NCBI GenBank assembly: GCA_001972305.1
Contig: BDDD01002368.1
Coordinates: forward strand, 1-64,000
DNA: 64,000 nt
Direction of reading: 5' to 3'
From: Cephalotus follicularis
Taxonomy: Eukaryota > Streptophyta > Magnoliopsida > Oxalidales > Cephalotaceae
Shown one piece after another: positions 1 through 12,149 of this stretch; positions within the stretch are counted from its first letter, which is position 1; every line of letters starts with the position of its first letter. The notes beneath the pieces are model-generated. The model saw only the letters and a list, made by a program, of their open reading frames with translations, did no database searches and was not told where the DNA came from. The translations under genes and the position numbers were made by a program.

Positions 1-332
1 GGCGCGCTATGCGCCCGTGTCTCCCCCTTTCTTCTTTTATTATTTTGCTTCCTCCTTAGTATTTTCTGGTAAAATACTAAGGTATGGGTCCCGATTTTTC
101 AGCGAATCGCGACATAAATTATCCAAACGACCACCAAAAAAATTGTAATAAAAATGCGAACATTTGGGCTTTATTGTCACGCATTAAAAATAGGTTATAT
201 TAACTGTCTTAGCTAACACGATTACGACTTAAATGCGTAATGCCTTTTTATTACTCCGGGCCCTATCGATTTTATCACAACTGTACACGCACCAAATTCA
301 TAATAATTATTTATAAAATTCGAGGCGTTACA
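1..332 (-). mobile_element. Partial LTR of a probable Ty3/gypsy chromovirus, cut by the window edge
   Basis: Read on the minus strand from 332, the sequence opens with TGTAACGCCTCGAATTTT, which resembles the TGTAACGCCCCG-type start of many plant chromovirus (Tekay/Del-like) LTRs. It contains no coding sequence. A short perfect inverted repeat built on CTTAGTATTTT lies at about 56-83. At 333 the sequence changes abruptly into copia reverse transcriptase, so this LTR probably belongs to an element inserted into the copia element, with the rest beyond the left edge. The other LTR is not visible, so neither the family nor the insertion can be confirmed. Confidence 0.45.
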
Positions 333-407
333 ATAAGGAACTTCAGGTCCAAAGATTTCTTCTCCTTCTTCTTGAGGACGAAATGGATCTTTCTTGACAT
401 CAAGAGA

Positions 408-2220
408 TCAAACTACCATTGGAGTGCTTAGAGGATAAGCTTTGTCCATTTTGAATCGACTAAGAACCTTTTCAGTGTATGTGGATTGATGGATGAAGAT
501 CCCAGACGATATGTCCTCCACCTGTATACCAAGACAAAACTTTTTTTTTCCAAGATCTTTCATTTCAAAGTCACCTTTTAAATAGGTTGCAGTCTTTGTA
601 AGTTCTTCAGAAGTACCTATAAGATTTAAGTCATCCACATATACTGCAATAATAGCAAATTCATCGTTAGATTTTTTGATAAAAATACATGGACATATTT
701 GATCATTTGTATACCCTTCTTTGATTAAATATTCACTTAGTCAATTGTACCACATTCGACCAGATTGTTTCAATCCATACAACGAACGTTGTAACTTAAT
801 TGAATACATGTGGCGAGATTTGTTCGATTCAGGAATTTTAAATCCATCAAGAATTCTCATGTATATGTCACTATCAAGTGATCCATATAAGTATGTTATT
901 ACTACGTCCATAAGACGAATTTCAAGTTCATTCGAAGCAGCCATACTAATTAGGAATCGAAAAGTGATTCCATCCATAACTGGAGAATATGTTTCCTGGT
1001 AATCAATAGCTAGTCTCTGTGAGAAGCCTTGAGCTACAAGCCTTGCCTTGTATCTCACAATATCATTTTTCTCATTTCGTTTTCGAACAAATATCCATCT
1101 AAATCCAACAGGGGTTATACCACTTGGTGTTTGAATTATAGGTCTAAATACTTCTCGTTTGGACAAAGATTGCAACTCTGTTTGTATTGCATCTTTCCAT
1201 TTTGGCCAATCATTTCTTTGTTGACATTGTTCAACACTTTGTGGTTCAGGATCCATAACAGGATTTGCAATATCCAATACAACGACATAGGCAAACTTAT
1301 CATTAACTATAATCTCATCTCGATTCCATATTTGTTCAATGGCAATTCCTATTGCCATGCAATATTCATCAAATACTTTGGAATAAAATTCAGCAGCATT
1401 ATCTAGCCGAATAGACTTTATAGGATGTTCTGAAAATTGTGCTCGTAATTTATTTATTTGAGCCAATAGTCTCACAAATGCAACATTGCGAGTTGAAAGT
1501 AAGCATACATGCGACCATCTTGTCGTTGCATCTATTAAAACCATGAAATATCAAAATGGTCCAGATGGTGGATTAATCGGTCCACAAATATCTCCTTGAA
1601 TTCTCTCTAAGAATTTTGGAGATTCTACAACCACTTTTGTTGTAAATGGTCTTATAAAGAGTTTTCCTTGCGAACAAATAACGCAATGGTTCTCATTATT
1701 CAATAGCATTTTATGCTTTTTAAGTGGATGACCATGTGAACTTTCAATGATTCGACGCATCATTGTCACACCTGGATGGCCTAGCCGTTCATGCCAAATC
1801 ATGAACCCTTTTAAGTCTATGACTTTTGAATCCACAACATTATGAGATTCAATTGTTCTAATTTTCATAATGTATAGCCCAGAAGAAAGCCCAGGGAGTT
1901 TCTCCAATATTTACTTTCGGCCGGAAGCATTACCAGTGATATAAAGATATTTTTTGCCATTTTCATTTGTGGTTTCAATATGATGACCATTTTGGCGAAT
2001 ATCTTTGAAACTAAGCAAGTTTCTTCAAGACTTTGTCGAATATAAAGCATCCTTGATGCGCATTTGTGTTCCATTTGATAACACAAAACTGGTCATCCAT
2101 GAACCTTCAATTAGGTCTGATGTACCAGAAATTGTTTAGACATTAGCCTTTCCTATTGTCAAATATGAAAAATATTTTTCACTGTTGAGTATTATGTGTG
2201 TTGTTGCACTGTCAGCTATG
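408..2220 (-). pseudogene. copia pol remnant (protease end, integrase, reverse transcriptase)
   Basis: Several minus-strand reading frames carry pieces of a copia polyprotein. Segment 1551-2086 has the GAG-pre-integrase region, including WHERLGHPG and the HCVICSQGK zinc-binding stretch. Segment 741-1544 starts in the integrase core (VLIDATTRWSHV, IRLDNAAEF) and passes without a stop into the N-terminal RT region (FRWIFVRKRNEKNDIVRYK, RLVAQGFSQ). Segment 408-638 holds the RT piece after the catalytic YVDD region (DDLNLIGTSEEL). The integrase-to-RT join near 1320-1336 is an in-frame deletion: the matching element at 51410-57341 has about 870 bp more there. Frameshifts near 640-740, 1545 and 1865-1910 break the polyprotein. 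Confidence 0.85.
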
Positions 2221-2355
2221 CATATATCTCCAATATCCATTGTATGATGATTTATAGATTAGAACACACATGTTAATAAATATAACTATGTTATATTTAA
2301 CTTCATAAGCACTTTATTCAAAAAGTGATAAACATTAAAACAATAGCACATAACA

Positions 2356-3411
2356 TCAACCGAGATGGAAGTCTTCGTCGACAATCACTTGATTCATTTT
2401 CTCGTGTGGATCACTTACGAAATCATCAATGTCCAAATGGGTTATACCCATTGAACCAAAGTCTGATTGCGTAGTTTCCAAAGGGTCACAATGACCTATA
2501 AAATTTGTTTCAATTCGTTTGTCATTCTCTTTTAGAGAAGCTTGATATAAGTCGACCCAATGCTTCGTTGTGCGACAAGCACGGTACCAATGACCTTCCA
2601 TACCACATCGGTTGTAATTACCCTTTTTATTTTGGGTTTGTTCATCCTTACTGGATTGTCCAGGATTGCGCCTCTTTTGACGTTGTTTTGTATCAGGATT
2701 TTGCCATTTCATGCTATTATTATTACGTGGCCCCAAGAAATTTTGATTTCTTCCACTGCCACGTCCTCGTCCACGCCCTCTTCCTCGTCCTCCAAAATGG
2801 GACGAAGTTGCATTTACCTCTGGTAAAGGGGCTGAACCAGTGGGACGATTTTCATGATTTTGCAGGAGTAATTCATTACTTTGCTCCGCAATAAGAAGAT
2901 ATCCAATTAGTTCACGATATTTCGTGAACCCGTGCAACCTATACTGTTGTTGCAGTAACATATTGGATGCATGAAATGTTCGATATGTTTTCTCCAGGAA
3001 CATATCCTCGGTGATAACTTCACCACACATCTTTAATTGTGATACAATTTTGAACAACGTGGAATTATATTCCGAAACTGTTTTAAAATCCTGATATCGT
3101 AGCTGTGACCAATCATTCAATGCCTTTGGCAGTACAACAGCTTTCAAGTGCTCAAACCTATCATTTAGGTTTTGCCACAGTTCAAGTGGATTTTCAACAG
3201 TTAAATATTCATATTTCAGGTCATCATCAATATGATGCCTTAGGAAAATCAGCGTAGTGGCGCGTTCCTCATTTGATGCTGCATTATCTTCATCAATTGT
3301 GTGCCTTAATTTCTTAACACTCAAATGCAATTTCACATCAAATACCCATGATAGATAATGCTTTCCAGAAATATCAAGAGCAATGAATTTCCAATTTTCA
3401 ATGTTTGTCAT
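2356..3411 (-). pseudogene. copia gag-like ORF with damaged zinc knuckle
   Basis: A 351-residue open frame starts with ATG at 3411 in a normal copia gag position, 0.5 kb inside the 5' LTR. It has the UBN2/gag-like region (LYWQ-type helices, about residues 10-190), a glycine/arginine-rich stretch (GRGRGRGRGRGSGRNQN, about 208-224) and a CCHC-type zinc knuckle near 265. The first knuckle cysteine is replaced: the frame reads NYNRCGMEGHWYRAC, where the related element at 51410-57341 has NCNRCG. The open length looks intact, but nucleocapsid function is doubtful. It would act as the structural protein of the retrotransposon particle. Confidence 0.8.
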
Positions 3412-3930
3412 TTTTATACTGAATCAAAAGATAAAATAAATGTCATTTAAACATAGTAAATAAATAAAGTTTACTGTAATAAAAAAAAATTTGGGACCTC
3501 ATTGGTGCAATCACGGATTCTCACCTTTACATCGTAAGGCGATACCGTTAGATATTAAATATATAGGTTTCCACTAAGTCTCGGGCAATTCCAGTAGACA
3601 AATGGTACCTCAAGAACGATAAATCATAATAATGTTTCACACCACGTATATGGTAATCCGCACATATAAGTAATACATTAAAGTAATAATAGAGACATAC
3701 GTTTTCATACGATGTCGGTACTCCGTACGAAATACGAAAATACGAAACTTTATTTTATATATATATATATAATATACGTTTCCACACATAGGCTGTACGC
3801 CGACCAATCGGTTGAACCATTAATCTTTGTTATTATATATATATGTATGTATATATATGTATACATATATTTGAAAAGCTAATTCAAATTACCTCAAATC
3901 TCAGTTGGATAGAGTCTCGTGCTGATAACG

Positions 3931-4171
3931 TGTTATAAACTTAAGAGGTTAACTCACAAAAGAAGATTATACTATAAAGAGATTCAGAGAGAAATTGAGA
4001 GAGAAAGTAAGAGAGAATAAGAGTTTTTCTTATTATGAATTCCTTAATTTCTTCTTAAGATTACATTCCTATTTATAACAGTTTAGGGGTTGTTAGAATA
4101 GTGTTTGGTTGTTAGAATAGTGTTTGATTATTGAAATAGTAATTCGCTATTCATGTTTGACTTCTTTTACA
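3931..4171 (-). repeat. 5' LTR of copia element 1, with adjoining primer-binding region
   Basis: On the plus strand it runs from TGTTATAAACTT to CTTCTTTTACA, matching the LTRs at 51410-51594 and 57129-57341 (TGTTATAAACTT ... AATTCTACA). On the minus strand the LTR ends in ...TTATAACA and is followed directly by CGTTATCAGCACGAG (3916-3930), the expected position of the primer-binding site. At 241 bp it is slightly longer than the two related LTRs. It holds a GA-rich stretch at about 3976-4020. Confidence 0.8.
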
Positions 4172-7100
4172 ATACTCCAATATATATACAGATTTTTATT
4201 CATGATACAAAAATCAATAGATAATCTAAAACAGAATATAAAAGTTACATATAATGATTTCCCAAAAAGTTTGAAGTCAAACAAGATAGATTACAAAAAT
4301 GATTATATAATAGGATACTACATTAATTACCATCCTTTATAATCAAATGTAGCAATGTGTATCACAATCCAAAATTAAATGCAGTAGTCAATAAAAAGAA
4401 AAAGAAGCTTCATATTGCAACTTTATTATGGGAGTTGCCTTATTGGTTCAAGCATCTAATCTTTATTACGTGCAAATTCTGATATTTGTTTTTATTTGAC
4501 TAAATATATTTTAGTCCTTCGATTCTTAAGTTAAAAACAATTCAGTTTGAGTTAGATTGGTATAATTGAAAGTACAACTCATTTTTAAATGATTATGTTA
4601 AAAGATAGCATGGTGTTTTGAGAATGATGTTATAATTATAGTGTGGTTACAGTTAAAAATGATAATGTACTCGAGTTATATTTAAGCTCAAAATTGAAAA
4701 ATTTAGATATGTATTATTATTATTATTATTATTATTATAAACAACTAATGTAAGTATAGTTAGAATTAGTTAGTATAGTTATAATGATATGGAATACTAA
4801 TATTAATTTGTTTAAACAGCAATCGATTCATTTGATGAAGTAAAGTCTATATATGAATTGAAGTAATTAAAAAAAATTCTTTAGTATTGAAAAGGAAATT
4901 CATTTGATGAAGCAAAACAATGTAAAACATTGCACGTGTATCAAAGTGTTGATTTCTTTTTCTTCCTTTTAAGTTTAATTAAATAGAGGATATTCAAATC
5001 CTTGAGATAATCTAAATTGAAAGCAATATCAGTATATCAAATTAAAGTGAACCAACTATTGGGCAATAGATTCTTTTATCAACCAAAGATATTTCTTTAG
5101 ATATATGCAGCTAATATAACCAAACAAAGATGTTTTATTTCGTGTGCAATTCATTGAAGAACTGATGGGTAGATATCATTTCAAAGGATGTACAATGATG
5201 TGATTGAAATACCTACAATTGCTATTACATTGAAATACAATTTCACAATTGTGGATTCAAAGATTGAACCCATTTCACTCTATTTTAGAATGACATTTCC
5301 TTTCAAATATCAAATTGATACAAACTTAACTGATCAATTATTTTGGCATGTTGAGTCATTGAGACCGCACTATTAAACATCCATTTTGATAATGCTGTCC
5401 ATATAATTAAACACCTTTTTGTTTCGTTGTTGGTACTAATCTATGCCAACACCTAAAAGTTTCATGTTTGCTCCATTCATGACCTCAAATGTTTTCGTTT
5501 AATGCATGCAATTATTGACAAGTTACGTGAATTCTAGTCATGGGATTTATTCCATCAGGATTGACTACTTACTGAATTGACAAGCTCAATGCCTCCTTTT
5601 GTAGCCCTTGAAAATCCCACATGTTAATTTGCTTTTCTATATATTTGAAAGTTTGAGTAACACATGTGACGATTTGCCAGAGATAATTAGAAAGTTTTTT
5701 TTTTCTTCAAGTAGATTGGTTATTTAATTAATTTTTAGAATATTTTGTGGGAAACACTAATCCCACATTTGTTTTCAAAGTGGCGTTAGAGTTTCCTATT
5801 ATTTTAATACATTTATGTGTATAATTGCATCTTGGAAAAATATCCTAGTTGTTTCTTCATTTTCTCTCTTTTTTTTTTTTCATCAAACTTGATTCAAAAC
5901 TCTTTGCTTTGTGTGCATTTACTAGTGTTATGCACTAGATTCTCGCAAGTGTGTTACTATTAGGTCATAAATATGAATAATTCTTTGTTTTTTGTTTGTT
6001 AGTAACTTTTGTAATTTTTAAAGCTGATGTTGAGTTATGACATATGTAAACTAATTAGTCAACTAACTATCGAGTATTCCTCCGTATCGAATGCGCGCTT
6101 CAGAGATTAATGTAACTGTCTTAACATTGTTTTTTAATCGTAATCTATGTGATTAAACATGATCGTATGAGGTATTGTTTATAGTTAGTACAAACTCAGA
6201 AATAATTTTTATTGTAATATCTTTTATGATTGTTTTTCAAGTTTTTTACTATTGTGATTATAATTTCGCTCAACATATGTTAATTATCTAGTACACCGAT
6301 CGATATAGTGATATTAACTGTTATCGTTCAGATTTCTTTTTTTTTTTATTGTCCTGATTAATCTATTTAAAAAAAAACTAGTTTTTATCTCATACATTAA
6401 ATGGAGTATTTTTTTTATCAAGAAAATGTATTACTTAATTAGTTTATTCAACCAATTTTTGTCAGAATAATAATTAGTAGCACAGCCGAGGAAAAAGAAA
6501 AAAAAGGAGTATAAGCCGTGTATTGTACACTCCTAATGGGATTGCAATTAGAGAAAAAAAACATTTTGATTAAGAGGGATGATTAGAAAGCTTACATGAT
6601 AATTACATAAGATTTAGACAGGAAAGGAGCCAGAAATCTTATATTAACAAGGTCAAGACTAATATTGTATTGTAAGTGTCTGAGCCAAAAAAAAAAAAAA
6701 AAAAATTCTTCAATCTCTTTCCCTCTTTTATATCCAATACTTTAGCAATTTTTTAAAAATTAGGGGTGCCTAGTTATCTCCGTCACAGGATTTAGATGTC
6801 AATTTCTTAAAATTAAACAACTTTATTTTTAAATATTACTATATAGATTTCTATCCTTCTTACGAAAAAATAATAATTGTATTGCTGGCGCGCACCTATA
6901 TATTAAAGAAGGTTATGTACACCACAGTGCTCCTCAGTAACCATATTAATGACCAGACGATTAGTATTTACGCAACTCACTGGCACAAATTACTACTCAC
7001 TGCATCATAAATTAACGTTTTATTTCTGCTATTTTATTCAGCCACCTAAAAAATTCTTTATTAAAATAAGACGGAATGGATATACATGTGAAATATCTTA

Positions 7101-7387
7101 CTTATTCTATATCAATTAAATATAAAGTATTTATTCATTATAAATATTATAATTTGTTTTAAATAAATATGTTTTTAGGATTGGATAACACAATGATAAA
7201 CTATTAACGTTGACCTTTATCATTAATTGCATTCATCTTTGGATGTTTTTTTTTCTTTCAAAATTCAAACCTTATAGCATCGGTAATAATGATATTAACG
7301 GTATGTAAATTGTATGGTTACATATATGATTCAATATTATATAAAGAATTAAGAAATTAGAAAATAAAATAAAATAAAAAGTAATAG
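4172..7387. other. AT-rich intergenic region without recognised genes
   Basis: About 3.2 kb between the copia element and the BURP gene promoter. Simple repeats include a (TTA)n run near 4709-4738 and a poly-A run near 6690-6706. The short open frames here (for example 4124-4342 and 5188-5376) have AT-rich, low-complexity composition and no recognisable domain. I see no gene, tRNA or intact transposon. Confidence 0.6.
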
Positions 7388-7414
7388 TCTCTCTCTCTCT
7401 CTCGTTATTATAAA
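7388..7414 (+). promoter_or_regulatory. CT microsatellite and TATA-like box upstream of the BURP gene
   Basis: A (CT)n tract at about 7388-7403 is followed by TATTATAAAA at 7406-7414, about 85 bp before the start codon at 7499. Position and sequence fit a core promoter with a pyrimidine-rich leader, both common in plants. Function is inferred from position only. Confidence 0.4.
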
Positions 7415-7498
7415 AACATGGCTACACCTATAACTCACCACCACAACCATCAACGCCCTATACCTGCCTCTGCAAAAACAATTTGATTATATACCCTA

Positions 7499-9545
7499 AT
7501 GAGGCCACTACTATTGCTCCTCTTCTTTCACTACCTCTCATCTCTCCACGTAATTATACTATCTTCTTTAGTTTAATGTTTGTTTCATTGTTTTTTTAAG
7601 TTTGTTTTATTATTATTGTTGTTGTTCATGTCTCAATTAATATCTGGTTTAGTTAATCTTTTGTTTGTTTTATTATATATTGTTGTTCATGTCTCAATAC
7701 TGATTTGTTTTTTTATTGTTTGTGGCAATGCAGGTCAGTATTGGAAGCGAAATTGACGCAGCACAGAACCCATTCACACCAAAATCGTACCTAATCCGTT
7801 ACTGGACAAAACAGATTGACAATGACTTACCCAAATCCTCGTTTCTTCTCTCAAAGGCATCACCATTGAGCGCCGTTGATTATGCGAGGTTCTCAAAACT
7901 CGCCGATGATCCAATCTCACTAGCCGATCACCTCACCGAGTTCTGCTCCTCGGCGAAACTCCTCTGTTTCCCCGATTTAGCTCCCAGTCTCGAAAGCCAC
8001 CCCAAGGACTCCAGCTTCGCCGTCTACAGTTACAAAAACTTCACCAACTACGGCACGGACCGAACCGGCGGCCAAGACTCGTTCAAGAACTACACGCAGA
8101 ACCAGAACGTCGTCGTCAACTCCTTTCGCCGGTACAGCGGCGACTCGGTGAGACACGAGCATAAATTCGAGTTTTACTCCACTGATGGCAACGACGTGGA
8201 TGACAATTTCAAAACCTACAGCAAAGACGCAACCGACGGCTCAGGAGAATTCAACAAATACCATGAAAACGTCAACATCGCCGATTCGAAGTTAACATCC
8301 TACTCCTCGGCTGCGAACGGGAACGGCCAAACTTTCAAAAATTACGAGACCGGAAATATCGGTGACAGTTACTTCACTTCTTACGGGAACGCAGCGACCA
8401 AAACTCCGACGGAGTTCAAGAGCTACGGCCTGGACTCGAACGTGATGGGATCGCATTTCACCAATTACGGAGAGAACGGAAACAAAGCGACGGATACTTT
8501 CACTTCCTACGCCGACGAAGGAAACGATCCACTGAATGAATTCAATAACTACGGTGAAAAAGGAAATGGAGCTACCGAAGAATTCACCAGTTACAGGGAC
8601 GAAGCCAATTCCGGTGCCGATAGCTTCACCACTTATGCAAAGGATTCCAAATCTGCCAAGGTCAATTTCGTCAATTATGGAAATTCTACATTCGAAGGAC
8701 CCGATACTTTCACTGGATACGGCCAAGGAGCTTCGGGTCAAAAAATCGGGTTCAAGATCTACGGTGTCAACAACACTTTCACTGATTATACCAAAAAAAC
8801 TGAAATCAGTTTTGCTAGCTACACAAATGCTACTGCTACTACTACTAGCTCTGGGGTTGGCAGTTTGGTAAATAAATGGGTAGAGGAGGGTAAATTCTTC
8901 CGCGAGAGTAAGATTAAGACAGGGACAGTGATGGCAATGCCTGATATCAGAGATAAAATGCCTAAGAGGTGGTTTTTACCGAGGGTAATTTCGTCAAAAT
9001 TACCATTCTCGACGGCTAGGTTACCAGAGATGAAGAGTATATTTCACGCAAGTGATAATTCGAGTATGGAAGATATGATTAAAGACGCCTTGAGCGAGTG
9101 CGAGAGAAAGGCGAGTAAGGGTGAGACTAAACGGTGCGTTGGCTCAGCAGAGGATATGATCGACTTTGCCACGTCGGTTCTTGGTCGTAATGTGGTGGTC
9201 CGTTCAACGGAGAACACAAATGGGTCAACGAAGAATATCATGATTGGGTCGGTCAAGGGGATAAACGGTGGGAAAGTGACCAGGTCAGTGTCGTGTCATC
9301 AGAGTCTATTCCCTTACTTGCTATACTACTGTCACTCTGTTCCTAAAGTGAGGGTTTATGAAGCTGATATATTGGATGCAAGTTCTAAAGCTAAGATTAA
9401 TCATGGGGTTGCCATCTGTCACTTGGACACGTCAGATTGGAGTCCTGGGCATGGTGCTTTTGTGGCTTTGGGTTCAAGTCCAGGGAACATTGAAGTTTGT
9501 CACTGGATTTTTGAGAATGATATGACTTGGACTATTGCTGATTAA
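7499..9545 (+). CDS. Polygalacturonase-1 beta-like protein with C-terminal BURP domain
   Basis: Two exons are predicted: 7499-7549 and 7734-9545, with a 184-bp GT-AG intron, giving 620 residues, the usual length of PG1-beta proteins. Exon 1 encodes only a signal peptide (MRPLLLLLFFHYLSSLH), so the product is secreted to the cell wall. Next come the family signature NPFTPKSYLIRYW, then about 20 tandem 14-residue repeats built on FxxY (for example FTNYG, FKNYE, FTSYG; residues about 110-385), then a BURP domain from about residue 405 (FFRES, GTVMAMPDIRDKMPKRWFLP). All four CH pairs are present (CHQSLF, YYCHSV, AICHLD, EVCHWIF). Family members bind polygalacturonase or pectin and affect pectin solubilisation and growth. 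The frame is intact, and the start is fixed by the signal peptide and donor site. Closest Arabidopsis relatives, from memory, are the PG1/PG2/PG3 (JP650/JP630) genes. Confidence 0.93.
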
Positions 9546-9817
9546 TTTTTTGTTTTTTTATTTTTTGGTTGATTAGTCATTTAATAATGTGTGATTTACC
9601 ACAAATTGGCTCATCATTATCTCTCAATTTATTCCTTTTGATTAAGACAAATATCAAATAATGTTATAAAAATATTTAAATCATTTTCATTTTTGCGCCC
9701 ACCTATCATACTCTTATTAAATTTGCAATTGTGTAGTTGTTTATTTATGTCTTCATTATGTGTAGTGGAAATTCGTTATGACGTACCGACAGTTCTCTAA
9801 TTATTGAGTCTTGGGGT
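9546..9817. other. Short intergenic stretch between the BURP gene and Tat element A
   Basis: AT-rich 3' flank of the BURP gene, presumably including its 3' UTR. Homology to the gypsy LTR starts at about 9818 without the expected TG end, so the left side of element A was cut by a deletion or rearrangement. Confidence 0.5.
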
Positions 9818-10389
9818 GTCCGAGGACACCTTCTGAAGCACAACCGCCGAGGACCTCCTCGGCTATATGAACAGAAAACCATCCATTTCAAATACAAGTC
9901 CATGGACGTTATGGACCTTGAAGCAAGGGGTCTGATCGCTTCATTGACATCAGGACAGTTCTCCTCCTCGGCAGATCTGTGACGGAGGACATCATCCTCA
10001 TTTACGGAATGAGGTCATGGAGTTAGCCTAACTACCAGGGATCCATACCTTCTAAATATAGAAGATAAGATAAGGATAACTACCAGCAAGGAAAGAAGAG
10101 ACAATTTAGGAGAAGATAAAGGAAATATGAGATAATTTAGGTGGAGATAAGGGAAATCCCGAGATCCTCAGAATTTCCTTAGGGGATAGCCATCACCTCC
10201 GATTTTCACGCTCAATCAGTTACCAACTGATCCTATAAATACCAGAATTCAACACAAATCAAATGTCAGCCATTTTTACATTACAAAGAACCTTATTTCC
10301 TCTGCACTTTGTCTAACTTGAGCGTCAGAGTGTCCCCGGGAGAACAACCTCCTGGACTTTCCACCATTTTGTTACCTTGTGCAGGGATC
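9818..10389 (+). repeat. 5' LTR fragment of Tat element A
   Basis: Nearly identical to 17339-17911 of the 3' LTR, starting at GTCCGAGGACACC and ending at GTGCAGGGATC. It lacks the first roughly 210 bp of the LTR and the last roughly 100 bp. It keeps the TATA-like CCTATAAATACC near 10230 and the CCCCGGGAGAACAACC motif. It then runs straight into integrase coding sequence. Confidence 0.85.
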
Positions 10390-11514
10390 CTCTACAAAAG
10401 GTCTTTCTCATTTCCTTGGCTGAGGTGTTTGAACCCCTCAGAGGCCGATTATGCTCTGAGGGAAGTTCATGAAGGGGTTTGTGGAAACCACACAGGGGGC
10501 AGGACTTTGTCTCACAAGTTGTTAAGGCAAGGTTACTACTGGCCAACCATGCATCAAGATGCTATAAACTTAGTGAGGAAGTGTGACAAATGTCAGAGGA
10601 ACGCCAATATAAGCAGAAGGCCTTCTCAACCTCTGACGTCAATTACGGCCCCGTGGCCCTTCGCACAGTGGGGAATGAACTTCGTCGGACCATTACCTAT
10701 GGCAATAGGCCAGAGGAAGTTTCTCATTGTAGCGGTTGACTACTTCACTAAGTGGGTAGAAGCAGAACCTTTGGCCACAATTACAGAGAAGAACACAGAG
10801 AGCTTTGTATGGAAGTCAATCATCTGCAGATTCGGAGTCTCGAGGACAATTATCATCGATAATGGTAAGCAGTTAGATTGCCAAGCCTTCCGGGACTTTT
10901 GCAGAGAATGGAGGATACAACATAGGCTTGCCTCAGTGGCCTACCCTCAAAGTAATGGTCAAGCCGAGGTGATCAACAGAGAAATCATCTCGGGCTTGAA
11001 AAAGCGCCTAGAAGACAGCAAGGGAAGGTGGACCGAGGAGTTACAAAGTGTATTATGGGCATACAGAACCACTCCTCGGACCACAACTGGTGAATCACCA
11101 TACAGCCTATGTTTTGGAGCCGAAGCCATGATACCAGTGGAGGTTGGAATACAATCTCCAAGAGTTGTGCACTTCACTGAAGACAACAACGAAGAAAGGC
11201 TTAGATGCCTCCTCGACCTAGTGGGAGAACTCAGAGATAAACCTGCAATCAGAGTTGCAGCCTATCAGCAGAGGGTAAGCCGTTACTACAACAAAAGAGT
11301 AAGCCCAAGACCACTAAGGCAAGGAGATCTAGTCCTACGCAACTCAGCCGTTGCAGATCCTACTGGTACCAGAGGAAAATTAGCCCCTGCCTGGGAAGGG
11401 CCATACAAGATCAAAAGGGTCCTCCGCCCAGGAACATTCAAACTTGAAACTTTGGGGGGTAGGGAGATCGCCAGAGCTTGGAATGCCGAGCATCTGAGGA
11501 AGTATTATCAATAA
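10390..11514 (+). pseudogene. gypsy integrase (pol C-terminal part) of element A
   Basis: The frame opens inside the LTR and continues through the linker YKRSFSFPWLRCL into a complete integrase: the HHCC zinc domain (HEGVCGNH ... CDKCQ), the core with D, D and E in VAVDYFTKW, IIIDNGKQ and NGQAEVINREI, and a C-terminal GPY/F-type module (WEGPYKIKRVLRPGTF). It ends at TAA 11514 after EHLRKYYQ. The catalytic residues look intact, but the protein has lost its start codon context, protease, RT and RNase H, so it could not be made normally. The frame was open by chance across the deletion join. It would catalyse insertion of the element cDNA in the nucleus. Confidence 0.88.
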
Positions 11515-11803
11515 TTGTAAGATATTTTCAATAAAGTTTGAATTTTTTCAAGATTTGTGTTCAACATTATAGTTCCAAGTTTGCAAGGGGCCGGAGGTCC
11601 AATGTTCAAGTCCTCAAACCTCTGAACAGCCACCGATTAGCTCCCTCAGCCTTAAGCTAAGCATCTCGGACTATGCCCCCAAGGGGGCACTTAGGGATCT
11701 AAAGCTTCCTAAAGCCTTACGAAGGCTAATTCTCAAAAGGAAAACCAACACAAACCGAGGTCTCAGACAGACCAGTGAAACAGGCATTCAAGAGCATCCA
11801 AGG

Positions 11804-11905
11804 ATGCACATACCAAAGCCTCCTTTCGAGGAGCATACCAAAGACTCCTTCCGAGGAGCACCTATATTCATCAGCAAAGACTCCTTCCGAGGAGCACGCC
11901 TAAAG
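11804..11905 (+). repeat. Short tandem repeats in the 3' region of Tat element A
   Basis: Three degenerate copies of a unit containing CAAAGACTCCTTCCGAGGAGCA occur at about 11812-11903, with spacing variants of about 25 to 44 bp. Tandem repeats in this 3' region are known in Tat/Ogre-type elements and can seed satellites. An open frame across the area is repeat-derived and is not called as a gene. Confidence 0.6.
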
Positions 11906-12149
11906 ACTTCCAAGGAAGCACTAAGACTCCTAAGGGAGAAAATCCTGGTCGACAACACCATAGGAACTTGTCCAACTAGACCTAAACTCGCAACGATCAA
12001 TCTCGTCGGACTGAGCACTTTAATACAAGTGTCTCCAAGTGGACTGAAAGCTCAGCCGACCTGTCCTAAATCCTCTTAGGTCAGACGATATTCTCCTCGG
12101 CAAACCCATAGGAACTTGTCCGAGCAGACCAAGAACTCAACCTGTGAGT

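Larger units (their letters stand above)
333..4171 (-). mobile_element. Ty1/copia retrotransposon 1, truncated and internally deleted
   Basis: On the minus strand, in order: 5' LTR (3931-4171), leader, gag (2356-3411), protease/GAG-pre-integrase remnants, integrase core and reverse transcriptase down to 333, where an unrelated LTR begins. RNase H and the 3' LTR are missing from the window. It is closely related to the better-preserved element at 51410-57341: the two align from 333/52420 onward. Compared with that element, copy 1 lacks about 0.87 kb between integrase and RT. Stops and frameshifts show it is not autonomous. The gag style, short LTRs (about 0.2 kb) and leader would fit an Ale-like lineage, but I did not test this. 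Confidence 0.9.

Noticed and set aside
7977..8741. Minus-strand open frames inside the BURP gene
   Set aside because: Antisense shadows of the FxxY repeat coding sequence. The plus-strand gene is complete and convincing.
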